A stretch of DNA of 23,944 bases, taken from the NCBI GenBank assembly GCA_014360745.1, contig JACIWY010000008.1, positions 1-23,944 of the forward strand. Reading direction: 5' to 3'. This document shows positions 7,418-14,913 of the stretch, one piece after another. This DNA is from Chloroflexota bacterium. GTDB taxonomy: Bacteria; Chloroflexota; Anaerolineae; UBA1429. The position numbers were made by a program, and so were the translations under genes. Under the pieces are notes generated by a model, which worked only from the letters and a program-made list of their open reading frames with translations, ran no database searches and was not told where the DNA came from. Within the stretch, counting starts at the first letter, position 1; each line of letters opens with the position of its first letter.

Positions 7418-10400
7418 TTATGCCCCCTCGCCAGCGGGCTGGCGTCCGATGTCGGCATGGTAATCCTGCAACGACTTGACCTCGCCCAGGCCCTTGCGGC
7501 TGGCGGCGATCCCTTTGACCGAGGCAGCGGCTGCGGCCAATGTGGTGATGTAGGGCACTTTGTATTTGATCGCCGCCTTGCGAATGTAGGAATCGTCGAT
7601 TTGGCTGCGACGCCCGATGGGCGTATTGATCACTAGGTTAATCTGCTTGTTAACGATCTCGTCCACAATGTTGGGCCGCCCCTCGTACAGCTTCCAAATC
7701 TGCTCCGAAGGGATACCGTGTTGGCTCAGGAAGCGATGCGTGCCTTCGGTGGCCCGTATTTTAAAGCCTAACTCGACGAACCCCCGGGCGATCTCGACCA
7801 GCGCCTCGGTCTTTTCCGCCACGCTAATCAGAACCGTGCCCTGCAGCGGCAAGGGCGGCTGAGCCGCCTCTTGGGCCTTGAAGAAGGCCAAGCCGAAGGA
7901 ATCGGCCAGGCCGAGCACCTCACCGGTGGAACGCATTTCCGGCCCCAGGACCGGATCGACCTCTGGGTAGGAGCTAAAGGGAAAGACGGCCTCTTTGACT
8001 CCGTAATGGGGAATGGGCAAGCGTTTCAGCTTCAGGTCGGCGAGCTTGGCCCCCAACATTAACTGGGTGGCGATGCGGGCCATATTGATCCCGCAGACTT
8101 TGGACACTAGGGGTACAGTGCGGGAGGCGCGCGGATTGGCCTCCAGCACATAGAGCACATCGTTTTCGATGGCGTATTGGATGTTGATCAAACCCACCAC
8201 GCCCAGCTCGCAGGCGATACGTTGGGTGTACTCGTAGATCGTATTCATGTGCTTCTGGGGAATGCTCACCGGTGGGATCACGCAGGCCGAATCGCCCGAG
8301 TGGATGCCGGCCAGCTCGATGTGCTCCATAATAGAGGGCACAAAGGCTTCGCAGCCGTCGGACAGGGCATCGGCCTCTACTTCGAGCGCGTTTTGCAAGA
8401 ATCGATCGATGAGGATCGGTCGCTCTGGGGTGACATCGACGGCAGCGGCGACATATTCCTTCAACATCTCTTCATCGTGGACGATCTCCATGCCCCGCCC
8501 GCCGAGCACAAAGGAGGGGCGCACGATGAGAGGATAGCCCAACTCGGCGGCGATGGCCAACGCCTCGTCGATGGAGGAGGCCATGCCCGATTCAGGCATA
8601 GGGATGCCCATCTTGGCCATCTTTTGGCGAAAGAGGTCGCGATCCTCGGCCAAGGCGATGGTGGCCGGGCTGGTGCCCAGAATGCGCACGCCGGCCTCCT
8701 CCAATTCCTGGGCAATGTTGAGCGGCGTTTGCCCGCCAAACTGGACGATGACCCCTTCCGGTTGCTCCTTCTCATAAATGCCCAGCACATCCTCCACCGT
8801 CAAGGGCTCGAAATAGAGCTTATCCGAGGTGTCATAGTCGGTGGAGACGGTCTCCGGGTTGCAGTTCACCATGATCGTCTCCAGGCCCTCATCGCGCAAG
8901 GCAAAGGCCGCGTGGACGCAACAGTAGTCGAATTCGATCCCCTGGCCGATGCGGTTCGGGCCGCCGCCCAGGATCATCACCTTGCGCCGATCGCTGGCGG
9001 GCACTATATCGGGGGCGTTATAGGTCGAATAATAGTAAGCGGCGTCCGTCACCCCGCTGACCGGCACCGGATGCCAACCCTGCGCAATGCCCAACGCCTT
9101 GCGTCGCTCGCGGATTTCCGTCTCCGAGATCCCTAGGAGCCGGGCAAGATAACGGTCGGCAAAGCCGTCCCTCTTGGCCCGAGCCAAGAGATCGTCGGGG
9201 AGCATGCCGCCACGATAGGACAGAATCTGCTCTTCCAGCTCGACCAACTCTTTCATCTGCTGGATGAACCAGGGCTTGATGTAGGTCAGGGCATACAACT
9301 CGTCGACGCTGGCCCCTTTGCGCAAGGCTTCGTACATCTGGAACTGGCGTTCGCTGGAGGGCTCGCGCAACTTGTCGATCAGCTCGGGCAACGAAAGTTT
9401 ATGAAAATTCTTGGCAAAGCCCAGGCCATAACGGCCGATCTCCAGCGAACGAATCGCCTTTTGGAAGGCCTCTTTATACGTCTTGCCGATGCTCATCACC
9501 TCACCGACGGCGCGCATCTGGGTGCCCAGCTTGTCTTCGACGCCGCGAAACTTTTCAAAAGGCCAGCGGGCAAACTTGATCACCACATAATCGCCCCACG
9601 GGGTATACTTTTCCAGCGTGCCCTCGCGCCAGTAAGGGATCTCGTCCAGCGTCAGCCCGGCGGCCAGCTTGGCCGATACTTGGGCGATGGGGAAGCCGGT
9701 GGCCTTGGAGGCCAACGCCGAGGAGCGAGAGGTGCGTGGGTTGATCTCGATGATCACCACGCGGTCGGTCACGGGGTCGTGAGCGAATTGGATGTTGGTG
9801 CCGCCGATGACCTGAATGGCCTCTACCACGTCGTACGAGTACTTTTGCAAACGCGCCTGGAGCTCCGGGCTGATGGTGAGCATCGGCGCGGCGCAGAACG
9901 AATCGCCGGTATGGATGCCCATGGCGTCGATATTCTCGATAAAGCAGACGGTGATCATCTGGTTTTTGGCGTCGCGCACCACCTCTAGCTCCAATTCTTC
10001 CCAGCCGAGCACCGATTCCTCCACCAAGATTTGATGAATCATGCTGGCAGCCAGGCCGCGCGAGGCCACGGTGCGCAATTCCTGGACGTTATACACCAAG
10101 CCGCCGCCGGTGCCGCCCAAACAGTAGGCCGGCCGGATAACCACCGGATAGCCTAACTCGGCAGCCACCGCCTCCGCCTCTTCGATGGAGTAGGCCGGCG
10201 CGCTTTTGGGCATGGGAATGCCCAGACGCTGCATCGTCTCTTTAAAAACAATGCGATCCTCGCCCCGTTCGATGGCATCGACTTGCACCCCGATAACGCG
10301 CACGCCATACTTTTCCAAGACGCCTGCCCGGGCCAACTGAGAGGTCAGGTTCAGGCCGGTCTGGCCGCCCAGGTTGGGCAACAGCGCGTCGGGGCGTTCT

Positions 10401-10639
10401 TTGGCGATGATGGCCGCCAGCCGATCTACGTTCAAAGGCTCGATATAAGTGGCATCGGCCATGCCCGGATCGGTCATGATCGTGGCCGGGTTCGAATTCA
10501 CCAAAACGATCTCATAGCCCAGCGAACGCAGCGCCTTGCAAGCTTGGGTGCCGGAATAGTCAAATTCGCAGGCTTGGCCGATGACGATGGGGCCGGAGCC
10601 GATGATCAAGATTCGATGGATATCGTCGCGTCGGGGCAT
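7418..10639 (-). CDS. carB: Carbamoyl-phosphate synthase large subunit
   Basis: CarB makes carbamoyl phosphate from ammonia (supplied by CarA), bicarbonate and two ATP, feeding pyrimidine and arginine synthesis. The 1073 residues equal the usual full length. The two homologous ATP-grasp halves are clear: the first with SGPIVIGQACEFDYSGTQ near the N-terminus and the glycine loop GGTGGG (175-180), the second with ILGGGPNRIGQGIEFDY and FVLGGRGMEIVHDEE. The C-terminal MGS-like allosteric domain (about 935-1073) has NLVINTPIGRRSQIDD. The start is ATG at 10639, after GGAGAAAGGACG; the frame stays open much further upstream but without homology. No carA is present in the window, so it must lie elsewhere. 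pncC follows in the same transcript. Confidence 0.97.
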   Translation of the reverse strand: MPRRDDIHRILIIGSGPIVIGQACEFDYSGTQACKALRSLGYEIVLVNSNPATIMTDPGMADATYIEPLNVDRLAAIIAKERPDALLPNLGGQTGLNLTSQLARAGVLEKYGVRVIGVQVDAIERGEDRIVFKETMQRLGIPMPKSAPAYSIEEAEAVAAELGYPVVIRPAYCLGGTGGGLVYNVQELRTVASRGLAASMIHQILVEESVLGWEELELEVVRDAKNQMITVCFIENIDAMGIHTGDSFCAAPMLTISPELQARLQKYSYDVVEAIQVIGGTNIQFAHDPVTDRVVIIEINPRTSRSSALASKATGFPIAQVSAKLAAGLTLDEIPYWREGTLEKYTPWGDYVVIKFARWPFEKFRGVEDKLGTQMRAVGEVMSIGKTYKEAFQKAIRSLEIGRYGLGFAKNFHKLSLPELIDKLREPSSERQFQMYEALRKGASVDELYALTYIKPWFIQQMKELVELEEQILSYRGGMLPDDLLARAKRDGFADRYLARLLGISETEIRERRKALGIAQGWHPVPVSGVTDAAYYYSTYNAPDIVPASDRRKVMILGGGPNRIGQGIEFDYCCVHAAFALRDEGLETIMVNCNPETVSTDYDTSDKLYFEPLTVEDVLGIYEKEQPEGVIVQFGGQTPLNIAQELEEAGVRILGTSPATIALAEDRDLFRQKMAKMGIPMPESGMASSIDEALAIAAELGYPLIVRPSFVLGGRGMEIVHDEEMLKEYVAAAVDVTPERPILIDRFLQNALEVEADALSDGCEAFVPSIMEHIELAGIHSGDSACVIPPVSIPQKHMNTIYEYTQRIACELGVVGLINIQYAIENDVLYVLEANPRASRTVPLVSKVCGINMARIATQLMLGAKLADLKLKRLPIPHYGVKEAVFPFSSYPEVDPVLGPEMRSTGEVLGLADSFGLAFFKAQEAAQPPLPLQGTVLISVAEKTEALVEIARGFVELGFKIRATEGTHRFLSQHGIPSEQIWKLYEGRPNIVDEIVNKQINLVINTPIGRRSQIDDSYIRKAAIKYKVPYITTLAAAAASVKGIAASRKGLGEVKSLQDYHADIGRQPAGEGA

Positions 10640-10747
10640 AGGGTCGTCCTTTCTCCCTGAAATGGTTCGGTCGAGCAATGAGCGCCTCGGATTCTGGCCC
10701 AAGACTGTAAAAATATCCTGGGCAAAGCTTCTTCGTGCATCCTGCAC

Positions 10748-10776
10748 AAGATACTTTGCCTCTCGCGTGGCGTCAA
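10748..10776 (-). promoter_or_regulatory. Putative carB-pncC promoter
   Basis: On the minus strand TTGACG (10776-10771) is separated by exactly 17 bases from TATCTT (10753-10748). It would give a leader of about 100 bases before the carB ATG. Five of six -35 positions and four of six -10 positions match consensus. Confidence 0.5.
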
Positions 10777-11028
10777 GAATGACAGATCGCCCGGAGGCCC
10801 TCCTCTGTAGCCAGGAGATTTGTATAGAATGCACGATTCGCCCGCAACATCGTTCGGGGGCGGAATTTTTGGCCGGCGCATCGCCCAGGGCACATGCCAG
10901 GTGTATGCTGAACCTTGGCTTTGCCCCGCCGAGGCGGCGGGCGAGGATGGATACAGGCGCGGATCTTTTGGTCGGATACTTGATTTTTCTGTGAGGTTGG
11001 CTAGGATGGGAACATCCCAAGTAATAGA

Positions 11029-11034
11029 TATAAT
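11029..11034 (+). promoter_or_regulatory. TATAAT element upstream of the M23 peptidase gene
   Basis: A perfect TATAAT lies 37 bases before the peptidase start, but no recognisable -35 sits at 16-18 bases upstream. It may be an activator-dependent promoter or chance. Confidence 0.35.
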
Positions 11035-11071
11035 GGCCTTTAAGACTGGGCCGTTTTGACGGTTGAGGCTT

Positions 11072-12145
11072 GTGATCGAACGCTGGCGAAGTTATGGCGG
11101 GGCCGCACTTGCGCTGCTGACCCTGACGCTTATTTTGGGCGCGGCGGCAGGCTGCTCGGCCATCGCCGCGCGCCTGGCGACGCCCACGCCAACCAATACC
11201 CCCCTGCCCATTCCTAGCCCCACCCATACACCCACCGCTACGACGACCCACACGGCGACGGCGACCCCTACGGCGACGAGCACGATAACCCCCACTCCTA
11301 CCACCACCCCGACGATAACGCCCACTCCCTCGCCCACGTGGGCCCCACTCCATGCCCGCGTGCGCCTCGAAGAACCCCAGATCGCTCAAGGGCTTGTCGG
11401 AGTGGTGCGGGTGGAGGCCAATCGTCCTTGCTCCGTCAGCGGCCTGCTCGATGGCCGCGCGATCGTCTTTGGCAGCCAAGACGGCTTGAATCACGTGGCC
11501 CTCATCGGTGTACACGCGATGGCCAAACCCGGCTTGCAAGAATTGGAGGTCGTCGTGCGCAGCGAGGAGGGCGCGCAGGTCGGCCTGGCCACGACGTTGA
11601 CCGTCTTGGCCCGAGAGTTCGCCCAAGAGAACCTCACCTTTTCGCCGGAGGTGAGTAGGCTGCTCGATCCCCAATACACCGAGCCGGAACTCAAGCGGAT
11701 GCAGGCGGTATACGCCATTGCTTCGCCGATCCGGCATTGGCAGGGGACGTTTCGCTGGCCCCATAAAGGCACGATCACCTCTCCCTTTGGAGCGCGGCGC
11801 AACTATGCCGGGCGCCTTTTAGCCTACCACGCGGGGTTAGACATCGACGGCGAAACGGGCGATCAAGTGGTCGCTGCTGCCGATGGGGTGGTGGTGCTTG
11901 CCGAGCCGCTCCAGGTGCGCGGCAACGCCGTGGTGCTCGATCATGGCTGGGGCGTGCTCAGCGGGTATTACCATCTGGACACCATCGCCGTCTCGCTCGG
12001 CGATCGCGTCGCCGCGGGAGACCCGTTGGGCACACTGGGCGCCAGCGGTCTGGTCACCGGCTCACATCTGCATTGGGAACTCCATGTCGGCGGCATCGCT
12101 GTCGATCCTCGCCAGTGGCTCGAGCGCGAGTTCCCCGGCTCTTGA
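11072..12145 (+). CDS. Lipoprotein-like M23 (LytM-type) metallopeptidase with Thr/Pro linker
   Basis: This is a secreted zinc peptidase of the M23 family, which usually cuts peptidoglycan cross-bridges or activates amidases. Residues 1-28 form a signal sequence: basic start, hydrophobic core ALALLTLTLILGAAAG, then C28, a plausible lipidation site, although Ala instead of Leu or Val at -3 is not ideal. Residues 37-88 are a Thr/Pro-rich spacer likely to span the cell wall. A beta-rich region (about 92-180) resembles an extracellular adhesion-type fold. The peptidase domain (about 228-350) has zinc ligands H253 and D257 (HAGLD) and H334 (HLH), with H301 and H332 as catalytic histidines, so it should be active. 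The GTG at 11072 is my choice; TTG 11063 is the alternative, and neither has a strong ribosome site. The phosphodiesterase follows after 37 bases. Confidence 0.88.
   Translation: MIERWRSYGGAALALLTLTLILGAAAGCSAIAARLATPTPTNTPLPIPSPTHTPTATTTHTATATPTATSTITPTPTTTPTITPTPSPTWAPLHARVRLEEPQIAQGLVGVVRVEANRPCSVSGLLDGRAIVFGSQDGLNHVALIGVHAMAKPGLQELEVVVRSEEGAQVGLATTLTVLAREFAQENLTFSPEVSRLLDPQYTEPELKRMQAVYAIASPIRHWQGTFRWPHKGTITSPFGARRNYAGRLLAYHAGLDIDGETGDQVVAAADGVVVLAEPLQVRGNAVVLDHGWGVLSGYYHLDTIAVSLGDRVAAGDPLGTLGASGLVTGSHLHWELHVGGIAVDPRQWLEREFPGS
11180..11335 (+). repeat. Low-complexity Thr/Pro codon repeat
   Basis: About 156 bases made almost entirely of ACN and CCN codons encode the Thr/Pro linker of the M23 lipoprotein. 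It is a degenerate coding repeat with no fixed unit or spacer, not a CRISPR array. The region is prone to length change. Confidence 0.8.
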
Positions 12146-12182
12146 TCCGCACCGATCACCTTCCAAGGAGGCCTTTTGCGCC

Positions 12183-12962
12183 ATGTTTGAAACATCCCAT
12201 ACCAAGCTTGATCCCTTTTATCTGCCCCGCCCGCTTGTCTTTGCCCATCGCGGCGCCAGCGCGATCGCGCCGGAGAATACGCTGGCCGCCTTTCAAGCTG
12301 CCATGGATGTGGGCGCTGATGGGATCGAGTTGGATGTAACCCGCTGCGCTACTGGCGAGGTGGTGGTTATGCACGATGCCACCGTCGATCGCACCACCGA
12401 CGGCCATGGGCGGGTCGGCGAGCTGCCACTGGCGGCCTTGCGCGAGCTAGACGCCGGCGCCTGGTTCGGGCGCGAATTCGCCGGACAGCGGGTGCCGCTT
12501 CTGGAGGAGGTGCTAGACCTGGTTGGGGGGCGTCTACGCATCAATATCGAGATCAAGGCCGAGGGCAGCGGACAGGGGTTAGAAGAAGCGCTGGCCGAAC
12601 AGGTCATCCGACGGGGGTTGCAAGGCAGTGTGCTCGTATCGTCATTTCACCCCCCTGCTTTACGCCGCCTGCGCCAGGCCGCACGAGAGCTGCCCCGGGC
12701 CTTGTTGCTGGCCACGCCTCTCTCATTGTCGCTTGCCTGGTGGCGCAACCGACATGAGCTTTACCTTCAAGCTTTTCATCCTCAGTATAGGTTGGTGAAT
12801 GCCCACAATCTGGCCCGTATGCGCCGCGCCGGGTTGCGAGCAAACGTATGGACCGTCAACCAAGAGGAAGACATGTTGCACATGATCGCACTGGGCGTCG
12901 ATGGCATCATCACCGATCGGCCCGATCGACTGCGCGCCTTGTTGCCTCATGAGGGGTTTTAA
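12183..12962 (+). CDS. Glycerophosphodiester phosphodiesterase
   Basis: The enzyme hydrolyses deacylated phospholipids (glycerophosphodiesters) to sn-glycerol 3-phosphate and an alcohol. The 259-residue protein has the complete GDPD signature: HRG at 22-24, ENT at 31-33, metal ligands E49 and D51 in IELDV, catalytic H64 in MHD, the INIEIK strand, and the late NVWTVN motif. No signal peptide is visible, so it is probably cytoplasmic. ATG 12183 follows AAGGAGG (12165-12171) by 11 bases; longer readings into the peptidase gene lack homology. The last four bases (TTAA) are shared with the stop of the convergent membrane-protein gene. Confidence 0.93.
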   Translation: MFETSHTKLDPFYLPRPLVFAHRGASAIAPENTLAAFQAAMDVGADGIELDVTRCATGEVVVMHDATVDRTTDGHGRVGELPLAALRELDAGAWFGREFAGQRVPLLEEVLDLVGGRLRINIEIKAEGSGQGLEEALAEQVIRRGLQGSVLVSSFHPPALRRLRQAARELPRALLLATPLSLSLAWWRNRHELYLQAFHPQYRLVNAHNLARMRRAGLRANVWTVNQEEDMLHMIALGVDGIITDRPDRLRALLPHEGF

Positions 12963-13285
12963 CGCACAATGTGGCGGCCGGCTCCGGCCGTTTCGCGGCG
13001 CACCACGCGCAGCTTTGCGGAACGCGCCCGCAAATCCTCCTTCGCCCGCACTCCCTTGGGCTGTACTGCCAGCCTCTCGCCCCGTTCTTGCAATTCCAGG
13101 GATTTGTAGGCGTAATGATGACAGATGATGCGCAGCACGAACGCGCCAACGGTGGCCATGAACAGCAGCCAGGCCACTAGATAGCCGCGCCATGGCTGGG
13201 GCACCTGGTACACAGCCAAGACGATGACGGCCCCGAGGATCGACAAATTGATAAAGAATATTCCTTTAGCGGCTGAGCTCGACAC
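12959..13285 (-). CDS. Small two-helix membrane protein, function unknown
   Basis: I do not recognise this family. The 108-residue product has two predicted membrane helices (about 7-27, IFFINLSILGAVIVLAVYQV, and about 33-52, GYLVAWLLFMATVGAFVLRI) joined by a short PQPWRG turn, then a cytoplasmic, strongly basic tail of some 50 residues that may be partly helical. The start is GTG 13285, after an excellent AAAGGAGG at five-base spacing; this site rules out the longer open frame reaching 13405. It lies 64 bases downstream of the FtsK-like gene on the same strand with no visible promoter between, so it probably shares the LexA-type promoter at 14725-14753. A membrane anchor for the translocase or an SOS-induced envelope factor are possible roles; both are inference. 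Confidence 0.75.
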   Translation of the reverse strand: MSSSAAKGIFFINLSILGAVIVLAVYQVPQPWRGYLVAWLLFMATVGAFVLRIICHHYAYKSLELQERGERLAVQPKGVRAKEDLRARSAKLRVVRRETAGAGRHIVR

Positions 13286-13349
13286 CGTACCCTCCTTTCT
13301 CCCGCATTTTGTCGCCAACAGGACATGGTGGGCGTTCCCTCCGTGTTCT

Positions 13350-14669
13350 TCAACCAAGCCCTTCGACAGCGGCATCGATGGCGCGTTGGGCCTTGTCTCG
13401 GCCAAAACCTCCGCTCGGCAGACATTCCCTGGTCATACGGTAGACCCAATTCAACGAGGGTCTCCTGCCGTTTTTGCGCATGAAACGCCGGATTTCTTCC
13501 ACGACCGAGTCGGGGATCTCGTCCAAGCCACGCCCAGAGCTACCCACATGCGAGGGCGACCTCGCTGGCCGCACGGGGAGCCGTGGCTCCCGAGGCGGGA
13601 AGCGCGCCACCCAACGTCTCAACCAATCGTCCGGCACGTAGGCAGCCTGAAAGTGGCGCAAGGTGGCGCCGTTCACCACGATGAAATCGCCGCGACCACG
13701 CAACGTCTCGGCACCGGTATCGCGCCGACCGGTGGCATTGTAGGCCGCGTTCCGATCGGCCACCCGCCCCACTAAACGCACGGCAATATTGCGCAGCGTT
13801 GTCGAGCCCAGCTCGGTGGCCAGAGGATGTTGCGCCCCCAGGATTAAATGCATCCCCGCATGTCGGCCCGCTTGGGCGATCCGCGCCAGGTGATCCTTGA
13901 TCCGTGGGCGCTGAGCCACTAGATCGGGCACTTCATCTACGATCACATACATTAGCCCGCGTCGTCTACGACCGATGGAATTCGCCAACACCTCCAGGCC
14001 CAGCTCGCACTCCTCGGCGCTGCGGAACATCCCACCGCGCCATACGGAGGGGTGACCCGAGAGCGGCCTTAGCCCACGGCTGGGGTCAAAGAGCGCTATC
14101 TCCGCGCCGCCGATCATCTGAGCAGAGAGCACCATGGTGCGAATCAACGTGGATTTGCCACTACCCGTCATGCCGATGACCGCAGCATGGGCACTGCTGG
14201 GGGCAGTCAGGTCGAGCACGAGTTGCTGATGGTCCTCATCTATGCCCAACAATACGCTCCCGCGCGGGATGTCCGGCGCGATTCGCCAGGCTTGCTCGAA
14301 GGTGACCAAGGGGTCTTGGTCGGCGCCCGGACGCGGCACGCGCACATAAACGACGTTGCCGTCCACTTCCACCGTGGTCGTCGGCACGTTCAGGGCATAG
14401 GCGAACTGTGGCCCCAGGTTCTTGATCCGATTCAGCACTCGCGGGCGCACCCGCAGGCCGTATTTTTCATATTGTGGGGTAACCACCACTTCACCCACCG
14501 GTTCGACATCGTCCACCCGCCGCAACTCCACCTGACCGTTGCGGTAGCTGACCCTCTCCTCGTGCCACAACAAGCCGCAATCCTGGCACACGCCCAGAAT
14601 CCTGTGCATACGGTCGGCATAGTGGGTGCCATGGCGTCGCCGATCCAGGGCGCTGCGGAGCAGATCCAT
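13350..14669 (-). CDS. Soluble FtsK/SpoIIIE-type DNA translocase
   Basis: This is a RecA-fold motor of the FtsK/HerA superfamily expected to move double-stranded DNA. The 439-residue protein has no membrane helices. Residues 25-35 hold CQDCG plus a His (half a zinc site). Residues 70-130 resemble the FtsK alpha/beta modules (LGPQFAYALNVPTTTVEVDG, then a VRVPRP strand). The motor has Walker A GMTGSGKS (166-173), Walker B YVIVDEVPDL (D245, E246), the polar sensor GAQHP (Q280) and the FtsK-typical RVADRN...GAETLRGRGDFIV segment (302-331). Residues 383-436 look like a winged-helix DNA-reading module comparable to FtsK gamma. Among in-frame starts, ATG 14669 is best spaced (7 bases) from AAGGAGG; 14675 and 14696 are alternatives. 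Conjugative-element translocases are a possible alternative origin, but no other transfer genes are near. Promoter evidence suggests SOS control. Confidence 0.85.
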   Translation of the reverse strand: MDLLRSALDRRRHGTHYADRMHRILGVCQDCGLLWHEERVSYRNGQVELRRVDDVEPVGEVVVTPQYEKYGLRVRPRVLNRIKNLGPQFAYALNVPTTTVEVDGNVVYVRVPRPGADQDPLVTFEQAWRIAPDIPRGSVLLGIDEDHQQLVLDLTAPSSAHAAVIGMTGSGKSTLIRTMVLSAQMIGGAEIALFDPSRGLRPLSGHPSVWRGGMFRSAEECELGLEVLANSIGRRRRGLMYVIVDEVPDLVAQRPRIKDHLARIAQAGRHAGMHLILGAQHPLATELGSTTLRNIAVRLVGRVADRNAAYNATGRRDTGAETLRGRGDFIVVNGATLRHFQAAYVPDDWLRRWVARFPPREPRLPVRPARSPSHVGSSGRGLDEIPDSVVEEIRRFMRKNGRRPSLNWVYRMTRECLPSGGFGRDKAQRAIDAAVEGLG

Positions 14670-14703
14670 CTCCATCCCTCCTTCCGATACGCACACGGTT
14701 TAT

Positions 14704-14719
14704 TAGAACATTTGTTCTA
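14704..14719 (-). promoter_or_regulatory. LexA-type SOS box
   Basis: TAGAACA and TGTTCTA are perfect inverted arms around TT. The core GAAC-ATTT-GTTC fits the GAAC-N4-GTTC operator bound by Bacillus-type LexA proteins. It begins six bases after the -10 of the FtsK-like gene, over the expected transcription start, where a repressor would block RNA polymerase. Confidence 0.75.
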
Positions 14720-14724
14720 TTGCC

Positions 14725-14753
14725 AGTATAGCGCACCATCGCCTTGTTGTCAA
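14725..14753 (-). promoter_or_regulatory. Strong promoter of the FtsK-like gene
   Basis: On the minus strand a consensus -35 TTGACA (14753-14748) is followed after exactly 17 bases by TATACT (14730-14725, five of six). It is one of the best promoters seen in the window and sits directly next to the LexA-type palindrome, a layout expected of a tightly repressed, inducible gene. Confidence 0.8.
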
Positions 14754-14852
14754 GGGGTTATTCCCGAGCAAACGCATCTCCGACCGGGGTATAGGCCCCT
14801 GCCCCACAATGTGCGAAGGGGGATGTCCACGCTCCCGGCTCCATGGCCGCGC

Positions 14853-14882
14853 TTGGTCGATCCTCGGCTCCCGTGCTATAAT
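14853..14882 (+). promoter_or_regulatory. Putative proBA promoter with extended -10
   Basis: TTGGTC (14853-14858) and a perfect TATAAT (14877-14882) are 18 bases apart, and TGC directly before TATAAT makes an extended -10. The predicted start near 14890 leaves a leader of about 25 bases before proB. Confidence 0.6.
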
Positions 14883-14913
14883 CGCTTCCAGCTCTCTCCC
14901 TTGCGGAGGCACC

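Larger units (their letters stand above)
10640..11071. other. Divergent intergenic region between carB and M23 peptidase
   Basis: This 432-base stretch holds the carB promoter and leader on one strand and a TATAAT element on the other. A 6-bp GC hairpin (CCCGCC at 10925-10930, GGCGGG at 10936-10941) is present. A short open frame from ATG 10829 to 11059 on the plus strand has no recognisable product and an AGGAG 11 bases upstream; I do not call it a gene. No tRNA or mobile-element signature was recognised. Confidence 0.5.

Noticed and set aside
8177..9136. Plus-strand open frame of 319 codons inside carB
   Set aside because: It is antisense to conserved ATP-grasp coding sequence and has His/Asp/Gly-rich composition without motifs.
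10606..10735. Possible leader peptide on the minus strand ahead of carB
   Set aside because: It has no proper ribosome binding site, overlaps the carB start, and shows no run of Arg or pyrimidine-linked codons or attenuator pairing.
10829..11059. Short plus-strand open frame before the M23 gene
   Set aside because: No recognisable product, weakly placed AGGAG, and it overlaps the TATAAT element; it is more likely untranslated intergenic sequence.
11180..11335. Repetitive stretch resembling an array of direct repeats
   Set aside because: The repeats are degenerate Thr/Pro codons in frame with the peptidase gene; there are no constant repeats with unique spacers, so it is not a CRISPR array.
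10640..11764. Minus-strand frame open upstream of carB, possibly an N-terminal extension
   Set aside because: CarB homology starts exactly at ATG 10639 with a good ribosome site; the upstream part runs through a promoter and antisense to the M23 gene.
14809..14913. Upstream extension of proB in the same frame
   Set aside because: It would place translation before and across the TATAAT at 14877; the amino-acid-kinase homology begins after ATG 14914, which has its own GGAGG.
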